Assembly (NCBI GenBank): GCA_050258555.1 | Contig: JBLMZA010000112.1 | Location: 1 to 36,968, forward strand | Direction: 5' to 3' | DNA length: 36,968 nt | DNA from: CAISDA01 sp050258555 | GTDB taxonomy: Bacteria > Bacteroidota > Ignavibacteria > UBA10030 > UBA8401 | In this document: in pieces, positions 29,586-36,968 of the stretch | How the letters are laid out: each line of letters opens with the position of its first letter | Numbering within the stretch: position 1 is the first letter of the stretch | The notes under the pieces: generated by a model | What the model saw: the letters and a program-made list of their open reading frames with translations, nothing else | Databases searched by the model: none | Told to the model about the DNA's origin: nothing | Made by a program: the position numbers and the translations under genes

Positions 29586-31304
29586 TCATTTCATCAGCAG
29601 AATCTTCCGCGAAAGGGACGTTCCTTGGTGCGTGAGCCGCGCGATATAGATTCCCGAAGGAAAGGCCGCCGCATGAAAGACGGCCTTCATCACTGCGCGG
29701 GCCTCCGCGCGGCCGTCGAACAGCACCGCCGCTTCCCTTCCGATGATGTCCGTTATTGCAAGACGGGCATATCCTGTTTCGGGCACGGCGAACTCGAACG
29801 TGGTGGAAGGATTGAAGGGATTGGGATAATTCTGCCTGAGCTCGAAGACGGCCGGAGCATTTTGCGCTTCACCGCGCACGCTTGTTGCCGCGCCCCCGGC
29901 AAGGGCATTGAGATAGTCTTCAAGCCTGGTATACCCATCTGCGCCGACGGCCGAACCGTCCGTTGCATTGTTCGGATCGAGTCCGTGTGCGCGCTCCCAC
30001 GAATCAGGCATGCCGTCGTGATCGGCGTCGTCTGGCGCCGTCAGCGACGACAGGACGGGCCATCCTCCCACATCGTTCTGTGAATCGATGATGCCTGTGA
30101 CGGGAGCCGAAGCCGGAAAGTTCTGCGCCTTCCTGTACGACGGGCCCTCGAATGCCGCTGTTCCGGTTTTCACGTCGTTAACGATACGCCGGTCGACCGC
30201 ATCGCGGGCGGGCTTCGACGCACCGGCCGATGCAAGCACCGATTGAAATGCGCGCTCCGCCGGTTCTGTCGGGATCGGCATGGTATCGAAGGCCGAATCC
30301 GCTTTCACCATCGCGATCGTGATCGAGGCATCGGGATTCACGCCCCCGTTCCAGTTATCGGCCGTCACGGCAGGACTTCCTTCAACGACATTGTCCGCCA
30401 CATACCATTTGCCCGCATCCCATGCGCCGCTGCGCGAAGAAGGATTGCAGATCCGGGATCGTACGCCGCTTTTTGTTGCGGGACCAGGCTTGTAATAATT
30501 GGCGACCATGTTCACGTTGAAGTATGAATACTTCAGCGAATCTGTTCCTTGCGCCTTCATTTCTCCGCCGTATGTGCTGTTGAATCCCCAGTTGTAGACG
30601 ACGTTGTTTCTGAAGTCGTTCAATCCCGCTCCGGAAGCGAAGCGCGGATTGCGGCTTGAGTGATGCGCGATCAGATTGTGATGGTATGTGTTGCGGTTTC
30701 CTCCCCAGATGCCGCCGTATCCGTGCGCGCCTTTGGGATGATTCGAGTTATACAGGCTTTCGCTGATAATGCACCATTGCACAGTCAGGCTGTCGTTGCA
30801 GTAGGGTGAGAGCGCTTCATCCTCGCTCCAGCTGACGGAACAATGATCGATGATGATGTTCGACCTGCCGGTCCGGTCTCCGCCCATTGCGTCGCTTTCG
30901 CCGCCCGTTTCATTGCCCAGCCTCGCGCGGATGTAGCGGATCACGGCGTGGCTTGCGGCCACGGTGAATTTGTATTTCTTCAGGCAGATGCCGTCGCCGG
31001 GCGCCGTCTGTCCGGCGATCGTGATATACGGATTCGTGATTTTTAATTCCGCAGCGAGCGTGATCGTGCCAGAAACGCGGAAGACGACGGTGCGGGGGCC
31101 CGACTGTTTAATGGCGTATCGGAGGCTGCCGACGGGAGGATTCACGGCATCATCGAGCAGATTCGTCACTTCGATCACGCGTCCTCCCCTGCCGCCCAGA
31201 GCGAATTTCCCGTATCCTTCAGCGCCGGGAAACGCCGGCTGCTGCGCTTCGGCAGCGGCGATGAGCGTTATCAGACAGGCGGCGATGCGAAGAGCGGATC
31301 TCAT
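29586..31304 (-). CDS. Secreted pectate lyase, polysaccharide lyase family 1, with T9SS sorting domain
   Basis: A 572-residue exported enzyme that cleaves polygalacturonate by beta-elimination. Signal peptide 1-20 or so (ending AAAEA); catalytic right-handed beta-helix about 22-400, with the calcium-site motif IIDHCSVSWSEDEALS (151-166) and the catalytic-arginine motif SSRNPRF (216-222). It then has a calcium-binding TSP3-like linker (DADHDGMPDSWERAHGLDP) and a type A T9SS sorting domain (FELRQNYPNPFNPSTTFEF ... LLMK). The ATG overlaps the stop of the family 9 lyase (ATGA), so the two enzymes are made together. It is the last gene of the operon. The product is expected outside the cell or on its surface. 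Confidence 0.92.
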   Translation of the reverse strand: MRSALRIAACLITLIAAAEAQQPAFPGAEGYGKFALGGRGGRVIEVTNLLDDAVNPPVGSLRYAIKQSGPRTVVFRVSGTITLAAELKITNPYITIAGQTAPGDGICLKKYKFTVAASHAVIRYIRARLGNETGGESDAMGGDRTGRSNIIIDHCSVSWSEDEALSPYCNDSLTVQWCIISESLYNSNHPKGAHGYGGIWGGNRNTYHHNLIAHHSSRNPRFASGAGLNDFRNNVVYNWGFNSTYGGEMKAQGTDSLKYSYFNVNMVANYYKPGPATKSGVRSRICNPSSRSGAWDAGKWYVADNVVEGSPAVTADNWNGGVNPDASITIAMVKADSAFDTMPIPTEPAERAFQSVLASAGASKPARDAVDRRIVNDVKTGTAAFEGPSYRKAQNFPASAPVTGIIDSQNDVGGWPVLSSLTAPDDADHDGMPDSWERAHGLDPNNATDGSAVGADGYTRLEDYLNALAGGAATSVRGEAQNAPAVFELRQNYPNPFNPSTTFEFAVPETGYARLAITDIIGREAAVLFDGRAEARAVMKAVFHAAAFPSGIYIARLTHQGTSLSRKILLMK

Positions 31305-32860
31305 TTCATGAGCACCATGCGGCGGGTTTGGGAAAAGGAGCCCGCCTGAAGGCGGATGAAGTAGACGCCTGAGGGAATCATTGAACCATCGAAACGAATG
31401 CTGTACGAACCCGCAGGAACCGCGCCCGATACCACAGAGGCAATTTTTTCTCCCGTCACGGTATACACCGAAAGCGACACATCGCAGAGCGTCGGCAGCG
31501 CGAAACGGAACGTGGTTTCCGGATTGAATGGATTCGGATAATTCTGCATGAGTTCGAACTGCTGCGGCAGAGCAAACGGATGATATCCGACGGATGTGGC
31601 CGGATCGGTTTCAAAGCAGCCGAGATCGGGTGCGCTTCCGTAAAACGGAAGGCCGATATCGGTTCCGGCATCGATCACGCGGCTGCCGCGCGCCGGACGC
31701 AGATACGCGATATCCGGAAGGCTGCCGTCGGGTTTTCTGGGCGCCGATACGCCTGCCGTGTCGATTGTTTGAAAGTCGGCGGCAGCGACGGTGATGCCCT
31801 TCGTCCAGTTGTTTGAAGCCGTGACGGCAGACGACAAGAGCGCGATCTTGTTCGACTCGTAGGAAAGAGAATTTTTCACCGTCAATGTGCAGCCCGGAGC
31901 CAGCGCCTCGTTGACATCGAAATTGTTGGCGCCGTTGGACTTGGCCGTACAGTTGAGGATGGTGATCGATCCGACGTTGTGGTTCTGGTCGAATCCTTTG
32001 GCTTTGTTGTTGAACGCCAGGCAGTTCGTGAGCACCTGGTTATGACGGAACCGTGCGCCGACCGCTCCCCCGCCGCCGGTTTTGAATCCATTGCCGTTCA
32101 TGCCGTTGGTCGTGGTCACGCCGTCTTTCAGATAGCCGTTCTTCCATGCCCAGCAGCGTTCGATCGTCGTGGTGACGTTCAGATCGCTGTACATGAATCC
32201 GTCCCATCCGTCGTCCGAGTTCAGCCAGGCGCGGCATCCGTAGAAGTAATTGCCCGATCCGATGTCGAGCTTCGGCGCGAAGCCGTCCGCATTGCCGCCG
32301 TCGTACGACGTTCCCGCCACATAATCGGCGTTCCAGTACGAATCGCAGTTGATGATGCGGTTGTCGTGCGCGCCGGATTTCAGCTGGAGACCCGCATCGC
32401 GGTTTTCGAAGAAGTCGCAGAATTCGATCGTGTTGAATCCGCCCCCGCTGATCTGCAGTCCGTTATCCCCCGCTCCACGGATGCGGAGCCCTTTGACATG
32501 CCAATAGCTTCCATTGAGCACGACGCCCTGGTTGCTCGAGCCGATGGCCATGGCCGAGAAGTCGAGCACCGGCCGTTCCTCGCCCGGATATGCCAGAAGA
32601 AAAATCTTTTTCTCCGCCGTGCCGCTTTTTGAAATTGAAATGCGCGTCTTTACCGCATACGTGCCGCCGCGCACGTAGATCGTGTCGCCCGGCACGGAAA
32701 CCGACACGGCTTTGGCGATCGTTGCAAACGGCGCAGTGAGCGAACCTGCCGCGGCATCGCTGCCCGTGACGGCGACATACAATGTGGAGGCCTGCACCGG
32801 AACGATCCATGCGATCATGCAGCAGAGTAACAGAAATAGTTTTCGTGCGCTCACAGACAC
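31301..32860 (-). CDS. Secreted pectate lyase, polysaccharide lyase family 9-like, with T9SS sorting domain
   Basis: Calcium-dependent pectin-degrading beta-helix enzyme of about 519 residues. After the signal peptide come the family-typical LYVAVTGSDAAAGS and the parallel beta-helix. The metal cluster of family 9 is intact (GGNADGFAPKL, then NSDDGWDGF), and NGNGFKTGG about 40 residues later carries the lysine that corresponds to the catalytic base. The end is a T9SS sorting domain (FELMQNYPNPFNPETTFRF ... MVLMK). The frame is open to an ATG at 32944, but that start has no ribosome-binding site and would put 28 polar residues before the signal peptide. GTG 32860, preceded by AGGAAAGCAG, is preferred. 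Its stop overlaps the family 1 lyase start. Confidence 0.88.
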   Translation of the reverse strand: MSVSARKLFLLLCCMIAWIVPVQASTLYVAVTGSDAAAGSLTAPFATIAKAVSVSVPGDTIYVRGGTYAVKTRISISKSGTAEKKIFLLAYPGEERPVLDFSAMAIGSSNQGVVLNGSYWHVKGLRIRGAGDNGLQISGGGFNTIEFCDFFENRDAGLQLKSGAHDNRIINCDSYWNADYVAGTSYDGGNADGFAPKLDIGSGNYFYGCRAWLNSDDGWDGFMYSDLNVTTTIERCWAWKNGYLKDGVTTTNGMNGNGFKTGGGGAVGARFRHNQVLTNCLAFNNKAKGFDQNHNVGSITILNCTAKSNGANNFDVNEALAPGCTLTVKNSLSYESNKIALLSSAVTASNNWTKGITVAAADFQTIDTAGVSAPRKPDGSLPDIAYLRPARGSRVIDAGTDIGLPFYGSAPDLGCFETDPATSVGYHPFALPQQFELMQNYPNPFNPETTFRFALPTLCDVSLSVYTVTGEKIASVVSGAVPAGSYSIRFDGSMIPSGVYFIRLQAGSFSQTRRMVLMK

Positions 32861-32962
32861 CTGCTTTCCTGTAAATACATCATCTCCCTCCGGATGCCGC
32901 CGCACTGGCTTGTTCTGCATGAGGAGGGAGACGCACTTATTCATTAACAGCGAGTGACAGCC

Positions 32963-33904
32963 TTACTTCATGAGGATCATCTTTTTCGACATCGTCACGC
33001 CGTTCGTTTTCAGCACGCTCATGTAGATGCCGCTAGGAAGCGATGCCGCATTGAACTGCGCCTTATATGTGCCGGCAGACATCACGCCGTCGGCGAGCGT
33101 CGCAACTTCGTTGCCGATCAGGTTGAACACTTTCAGCGTCGTGTATCCGCTCTTGTTCAGCGTGAAACGGATTTCCGTCGACGGGTTGAACGGATTCGGA
33201 TAATTCTGCTGAAGCTCGAACGATTCCGGTACAGCCTCTTCCGTCTTTTCCACGGCCGTGCCGGTCGAAGGCTTCGTCGTTCCCTTGATCACTGCAAGCT
33301 GCGTGTAGACATATTTCGATGTCGAGGCCGCTCCGGTATACCAGGGATAAATCCGGAAGTAGAGCGTCTGGCCGCTGTTCGCCGTCAGGTTCGCCTTGAA
33401 GGCAAAGCGGACCGAAGACGAGGCGGATCCCGAGTTCAGCATCGCGATGGCGCTGTCCGAGTTCAGCAGCGTCGGATTCGAGAAGCTCGAATCAGTCGAC
33501 AGATAGAGATTCGCCTTCATGTTGCTGGTGCCGCCGCCGAGCAGATAGATCGAGATGGAGTCGACCGTGAATGCGTTATTGGGATTCGGCGTCACCGTCA
33601 GCTGAATCCAGCGATGCGCCACCCATGTGGTCTCGAGACCCCACGACGCGCCGCCGTTCGGCCACCAGCGCATGTGCGTTGTGCCGAGCGGGCCGTTCGG
33701 CGAACCGGTATAGCTGCGTATCGTCAGGCCCGATCCGGAAATATCACCGCCGGTCACATTGCCGACTGTGACGCTCGGATGCGTCGTATCGGTCGTCGTC
33801 AGATTCCACGTCACCGATGCAGGCGTCTGTGCAAACGACGTCGCGGGCATCAAAAAGACGATCAGTGCGGCGATACATGCGAAAGATGTGAAGATTTTTT
33901 TCAT
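32963..33904 (-). CDS. T9SS-exported beta-rich protein, possible carbohydrate-binding module
   Basis: A 313-residue exported protein: signal peptide (MKKIFTSFACIAALIVFL ... SFAQ), then about 200 residues rich in Thr, Ser, Asn and aromatic residues with a beta-sandwich look (VTWNLTTTDTTHPSV, RWIQLTVTPNPNNAFTVDSI, MKANLYLSTDSSF, GQTLYFRIYPWY). It ends in a sorting domain (FELQQNYPNPFNPSTEIRF ... MILMK). The N-terminal domain resembles accessory modules seen at the front of secreted lyases in this phylum. Here it stands alone with no catalytic domain, so glycan binding or surface adhesion is the likely role (inference). GGAGG lies 5 bases before ATG 33904, the clearest ribosome-binding site in the operon, which suggests high expression. 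Confidence 0.85.
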   Translation of the reverse strand: MKKIFTSFACIAALIVFLMPATSFAQTPASVTWNLTTTDTTHPSVTVGNVTGGDISGSGLTIRSYTGSPNGPLGTTHMRWWPNGGASWGLETTWVAHRWIQLTVTPNPNNAFTVDSISIYLLGGGTSNMKANLYLSTDSSFSNPTLLNSDSAIAMLNSGSASSSVRFAFKANLTANSGQTLYFRIYPWYTGAASTSKYVYTQLAVIKGTTKPSTGTAVEKTEEAVPESFELQQNYPNPFNPSTEIRFTLNKSGYTTLKVFNLIGNEVATLADGVMSAGTYKAQFNAASLPSGIYMSVLKTNGVTMSKKMILMK

Positions 33905-33915
33905 TGTCCCTCCTT

Positions 33916-35442
33916 TTATGGTAGTGAGTATGAAAGACTCGCCGAGAGCGCATTGGTGACCTGCTGGTTGATGCTCGCGGCATTCGACCACATATCGACA
34001 TATTTCATATCGGAATACTCGTACGTCACATTCAACACGGCATTGGCGAACGAAATGCCGGCGCCGGCCGAGTAGACGGGATAGCTCACCGCGTCGCCGC
34101 GGATGGGATTCGATGCCGGCTCGAATGTTTCCTTCACATTGCCTGCGCCGGCGCGCAGGGCAAGCCAGTCGTTCACGCGGAATTCGCCGCCGATATGGAA
34201 GACCGAACCCGACAGCCAGGGATTCGACGTCTGTCCGTTGGCGCCGGTATACGAAGCGCTCTCATACGATTTGATCTCGTATTCGACGCCGATCGTGATA
34301 TTGTCGCGTATGCGAAGCGCGAGGCCGAGCGATCCGCGCCACGGCAGTTCGATCTTATCCTCCCCGCTTGCAGAGGAGGACGAATGCACCGTCACCGAGT
34401 CGACACGGTGCGAAAGGCGCGACAGCACGGACACCGAATCCTGCGTCATCGACCAGGAGAATTTCCGCGTGATGGTCGTTGGCGCCTTCACGGAGAATCC
34501 GAAGTCGATGAACTTCGTCGCGTATTTCGCGCTGCCGGTCAATTCCATGCCGCTGAAATCGGACGTGCCGGTCTTCGTCGAGCTCGTCATGCCCTGCTTG
34601 TCCAGCCGGAGCGATGCGGCATAGAAGGCCATACGGCCGCGGCCGACGCGCGCTTCCGTATCATCGGTGCTGCCCTGCAGCAGCATGCCGCTGAGTCCGA
34701 TGGACAACCGGTCGGTGACCGACGCGGCGACCATGGCGCCGTATCCGTAGATCGATCCGGTCCGTTCCTGTGTGTACTGATACCACTGTGTGAGATAGGG
34801 ATTCGTGGCAAGCGGACCGGTTGCGATTGTACCGTTCAGCACCGAAAGCACCGACGGTGAGAACGCGTTGTTGTTCTGAAAATACCAGTCGAGGTTTGCA
34901 TATTCGACCGCGCCCAAACCGACGATGAATTTCGTCCCGCCGATGGTGAGCGGTGCGGCAATCGTGACCTCGATCGGAATCGACGATGTCTTCGCCCTGT
35001 TCCAGTCTGGCTTGATGGTATCGAACGGACGCTGGACGGAGTCGGCCTGCGTCCAGCTTCTCCAGGTCTTGCCCGTCGTATCCGGATCGGAAAGACGGTC
35101 GGTCATCGATTCGGTGAGCAGGCTGAATGCGGAAAAGCCCTGCAGCGCGCCGTAGCGCTGATCCTGGTTCATCTGCCGGTACCGCTGCACGGCGCCGAGT
35201 GAGATCTGGAGGCCGTCGATCGACGTGAGGGCTGCGGGATTGGCAAACATGAGCGACACATCGTTCTTCGTGGCGAATGTGATTCCGCCCATCGCGCGGG
35301 ACGCGGCGGAGTGTGATGTGGCGCTGCCCAGTCCCTGCATGGTCAGAGGCGTACCGTATCCCTGTGCATGCGCCTGCTGCAGCAGCATGAGGCAGAAGCA
35401 GAGTATCGTTCCGAGCGTGAATCGGGTCTGTGGTGTTCTCAT
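33916..35442 (-). CDS. Outer-membrane beta-barrel, FadL/PorV superfamily
   Basis: A 508-residue outer-membrane protein with signal peptide (ending QQAHAQ) and the N-terminal plug-type sequence ASRAMGGITFATKNDVSLMFANPAALTSID, followed by many amphipathic strands. It is longer than the PorV-like neighbour and carries extra loops (about residues 100-150 and 195-225). It may be a channel for oligosaccharides or hydrophobic ligands, or a T9SS cargo-handling barrel; sequence alone does not decide. Its start codon overlaps the stop of the PorV-like gene (TAATG), and its stop lies 11 bases before the small T9SS cargo gene. It is thus translated as part of the secretion/pectinase operon. Confidence 0.85.
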   Translation of the reverse strand: MRTPQTRFTLGTILCFCLMLLQQAHAQGYGTPLTMQGLGSATSHSAASRAMGGITFATKNDVSLMFANPAALTSIDGLQISLGAVQRYRQMNQDQRYGALQGFSAFSLLTESMTDRLSDPDTTGKTWRSWTQADSVQRPFDTIKPDWNRAKTSSIPIEVTIAAPLTIGGTKFIVGLGAVEYANLDWYFQNNNAFSPSVLSVLNGTIATGPLATNPYLTQWYQYTQERTGSIYGYGAMVAASVTDRLSIGLSGMLLQGSTDDTEARVGRGRMAFYAASLRLDKQGMTSSTKTGTSDFSGMELTGSAKYATKFIDFGFSVKAPTTITRKFSWSMTQDSVSVLSRLSHRVDSVTVHSSSSASGEDKIELPWRGSLGLALRIRDNITIGVEYEIKSYESASYTGANGQTSNPWLSGSVFHIGGEFRVNDWLALRAGAGNVKETFEPASNPIRGDAVSYPVYSAGAGISFANAVLNVTYEYSDMKYVDMWSNAASINQQVTNALSASLSYSLP

Positions 35443-36467
35443 TAGAATTTCACTCCTAGGCTGATACGGTGGACGTTTCCAAGGTCATAGTTCAATGCGC
35501 CATAGCTGTAATCGACAAGGAACCGCCAGGGGCCGCTCTGATGCTGGAATCCGACGCCGGCGGTGAGTCCGTCTGCATCGTAATTGAATTTATATCCGGC
35601 GCGGAGCGACAGCGTCTGCGCGAACTCGTATTCGATGCCCGCATGCGCCTGCTGCGCGTAATCGTTGGGCTGGAACAGATCGAAGGCCAGGCTGATGCGG
35701 TTCGCTTCGCTCTCCATCAGCAGCGAGTTCTGCCCCATCAGATCGGCGGCGATGCCCACGCGGAGCGCCAGCGGAATCGAATTGCCCTCTGTGGCGTATT
35801 TCACATTCGGGCCGAAGTTCTGCACCGATGCGGCAATGCGTATGCTCCGGAATCCGGTGTTGTACTGCAGGCCGAAATCGAACATGATGCCGTTAGCCCA
35901 TGTGTCGACCGTGACCGTATCGCCTTTGCTCGTGCGCGCCTGCACGGCCGATCCGTCATAGAGCGATTCATGCACGTACTTCACGCTCAGGCCCGTCGTG
36001 AATTTATCGGTGATCTGGGCCGCGTACGTCGCGCCTATCAGATACGTGTATGGCCGGAACGTACGGCCTGTCAGTCCCGGCGTATCGAGATCATCCTTGT
36101 AGGGCGACTCCCACAGCGCTTCGGGAATCTCGCCGAAGTCGACATACTGCATCTGGAAGCCCAATGCCCCGAATCCTTCGATCGATGCGGCGTACGAGAG
36201 CGCTCCCTGCTGCGTATCGAAGATCCATTTCAGATATGTGAGCGAGACTTCGCTGCCGTCCATGCGCGCCACTCCGGCGGGATTCCAGAACACCGCTTCG
36301 GCGCCTGTGGCCAGCGCGGAATAGGCATCGCCCAGAGCCGTAGCGCGCGCCACGGGCATGACCTTCAAAAACTGCATCGACGTGCTGCCGACTTTCTGCG
36401 AAAGCGCCTCCGTTGAAAACAAAGCGGCCGCAAGCAAGGACAGAAGAGAAAGTGTAATTTTTTTCAT
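35442..36467 (-). CDS. PorV/PorQ-family outer-membrane protein
   Basis: A 341-residue barrel with signal peptide MKKITLSLLSLLAAALFSTEALS and the PorV-type start KVGSTSMQFLKVMPVARATALGDAYSA followed by EAVFWNPAGVARMDG. It ends in a phenylalanine strand (HRISLGVKF). In Porphyromonas PorV (LptO) shuttles sorted T9SS cargo from the translocon to the attachment complex. Many Ignavibacteria-like genomes carry several PorV paralogues, each next to cargo genes. Here it lies 21 bases after a large surface protein gene and directly before another barrel and three T9SS cargos, so a dedicated shuttle for this set is plausible. Confidence 0.88.
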   Translation of the reverse strand: MKKITLSLLSLLAAALFSTEALSQKVGSTSMQFLKVMPVARATALGDAYSALATGAEAVFWNPAGVARMDGSEVSLTYLKWIFDTQQGALSYAASIEGFGALGFQMQYVDFGEIPEALWESPYKDDLDTPGLTGRTFRPYTYLIGATYAAQITDKFTTGLSVKYVHESLYDGSAVQARTSKGDTVTVDTWANGIMFDFGLQYNTGFRSIRIAASVQNFGPNVKYATEGNSIPLALRVGIAADLMGQNSLLMESEANRISLAFDLFQPNDYAQQAHAGIEYEFAQTLSLRAGYKFNYDADGLTAGVGFQHQSGPWRFLVDYSYGALNYDLGNVHRISLGVKF

Positions 36468-36488
36468 TGGTTTCTGCGTCCTTTATTT

Positions 36489-36968
36489 TCAATGGATGAT
36501 GACGAATTTGCCGTGCACCATGTCGCCATTGTCAAGGTCCTCCACGGTGTAGAAATACACGCCGGCGGCGATGCGCTGACTGTTGCGCGAGATCTGGAAC
36601 CATTCGCGCGAGTACGTATTCGAATGGTGCTCGATGGTGCCGATCAACTGGCCGCTGTACGAGAACACCTTGATGTTCGCATTCTTCGGCAGACCGTAGA
36701 ACCCGATCTTGTCGTTGATGTCACCCTCCTTGGTCGATCCGCCGAAGTTCGATGTGAGGATCAACGGATTTGGCGCCACGTAGAGCTTTCCGCCGAGCTT
36801 TGCGACGGCGCCCTTCTGCGTGGAATGATAGGTGATATTCGTCATGCCGCTTCTGCCTCCGAGCGAATCGACCGAGACGACGGCGTAGTAATAGTTTTCG
36901 GAAAGGATGCTCGATGTGTCGCGTACCGAATAATTGCCGGGATACTTTTGATCGGCATTGTAATAGCG
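36489..36968 (-). CDS. C-terminal end of a large surface protein (5' part beyond window)
   Basis: The minus strand is open from the right edge to a stop at 36489, giving 159 residues of an unfinished protein; an internal ATG at 36845 is not the true start. The edge-proximal part (ENYYYAVVSVDSLGGRSG) looks like the end of a fibronectin type III-like repeat. The final 90 residues (KLYVAPNPLILTSNF, IKVFSYSGQLIGTIEH, RIAAGVYFYTVEDLDNGD, ending KFVIIH) are a variant T9SS type A or FlgD-like sorting domain. It differs from the LMK-ending type of the other cargos in this window. It is upstream of the PorV-like gene in the same direction with a 21-base gap, so it probably begins or belongs to the same operon. 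Confidence 0.82.
   Translation of the reverse strand, partial: RYYNADQKYPGNYSVRDTSSILSENYYYAVVSVDSLGGRSGMTNITYHSTQKGAVAKLGGKLYVAPNPLILTSNFGGSTKEGDINDKIGFYGLPKNANIKVFSYSGQLIGTIEHHSNTYSREWFQISRNSQRIAAGVYFYTVEDLDNGDMVHGKFVIIH

Noticed and set aside
1..36968. CRISPR arrays, insertion sequences, phage or toxin-antitoxin genes
   Set aside because: No regularly spaced repeats, transposase, integrase or toxin-like frames were seen; gene order and base composition look like ordinary chromosome.

Overview
The window reads as a chromosomal segment of a GC-rich, Gram-negative member of the Fibrobacteres-Chlorobi-Bacteroidetes (FCB) group. The closest fit is Ignavibacteria or Kapabacteria rather than a classical Bacteroidia. 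The basis is: four proteins ending in a type IX secretion (T9SS) sorting domain of the QNYPNPFNP...LMK kind; PorV/FadL-like outer-membrane barrels; a type III glutamine synthetase; a bacillithiol deacetylase; and sigma-70-like promoters (TTGACA-N17-TATATT and similar) instead of the TTTG/TAnnTTTG type described for Bacteroidetes. The placement is inference. No insertion sequence, phage gene or CRISPR array is visible. Nearly all genes lie on the minus strand; only bshB1 and a CotH-family gene lie on the plus strand.

Layout, low to high coordinates. 1-1843: a chemoreceptor cut by the left edge. 1958-2115: tRNA-Pro(CGG) with its own promoter and terminator. 2197-3982: a likely respiratory or redox unit (small alpha/beta-barrel-like protein, hemerythrin, heme farnesyltransferase ctaB). 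4036-4740: zinc-ribbon/Yip1-like membrane protein. 4864-7566: crotonase, apt, tryptophanase. 7708-10326: Lrp/AsnC regulator followed by glnN, bracketed by a strong promoter and a terminator. 10496-20119: a ten-gene housekeeping operon transcribed right to left (xseA, xseB, dxs, Gfo/Idh/MocA oxidoreductase, ribD, class A beta-lactamase-like hydrolase, ribE, PASTA protein, rpe, nagA). Its junctions are mostly ATGA/TAATG overlaps or gaps of a few bases, and it ends at a hairpin at 10432-10462. 20221-20937: bshB1, divergent from xseA. 21001-21180: an unrecognised 59-codon basic protein gene with its own promoter, ribosome-binding site and flanking hairpin. 21315-22511: REC-HDOD regulator. 22666-24345: secreted CotH-family protein with a T9SS tail. 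24335-29409: MFS exporter, FadL-like barrel, TPR/coiled-coil/CsgG-like lipoprotein-class protein, and a coiled-coil protein with a C-terminal REC domain. 29586-36968: a secretion and pectin-degradation operon containing a cut surface protein, a PorV-like barrel, a second FadL-like barrel, a small beta-rich T9SS cargo, a family 9 pectate lyase and a family 1 pectate lyase.

The most distinctive parts are: the right-hand operon, which couples two pectate lyases and a stand-alone beta-rich cargo to PorV/FadL-type barrels with no SusC/SusD pair in view; the 95-bp ribD/beta-lactamase overlap; the kinase-less PASTA protein next to rpe; a small orphan gene with a full set of expression signals; and two promoters placed 7-9 nt before a start codon, suggesting leaderless mRNAs.
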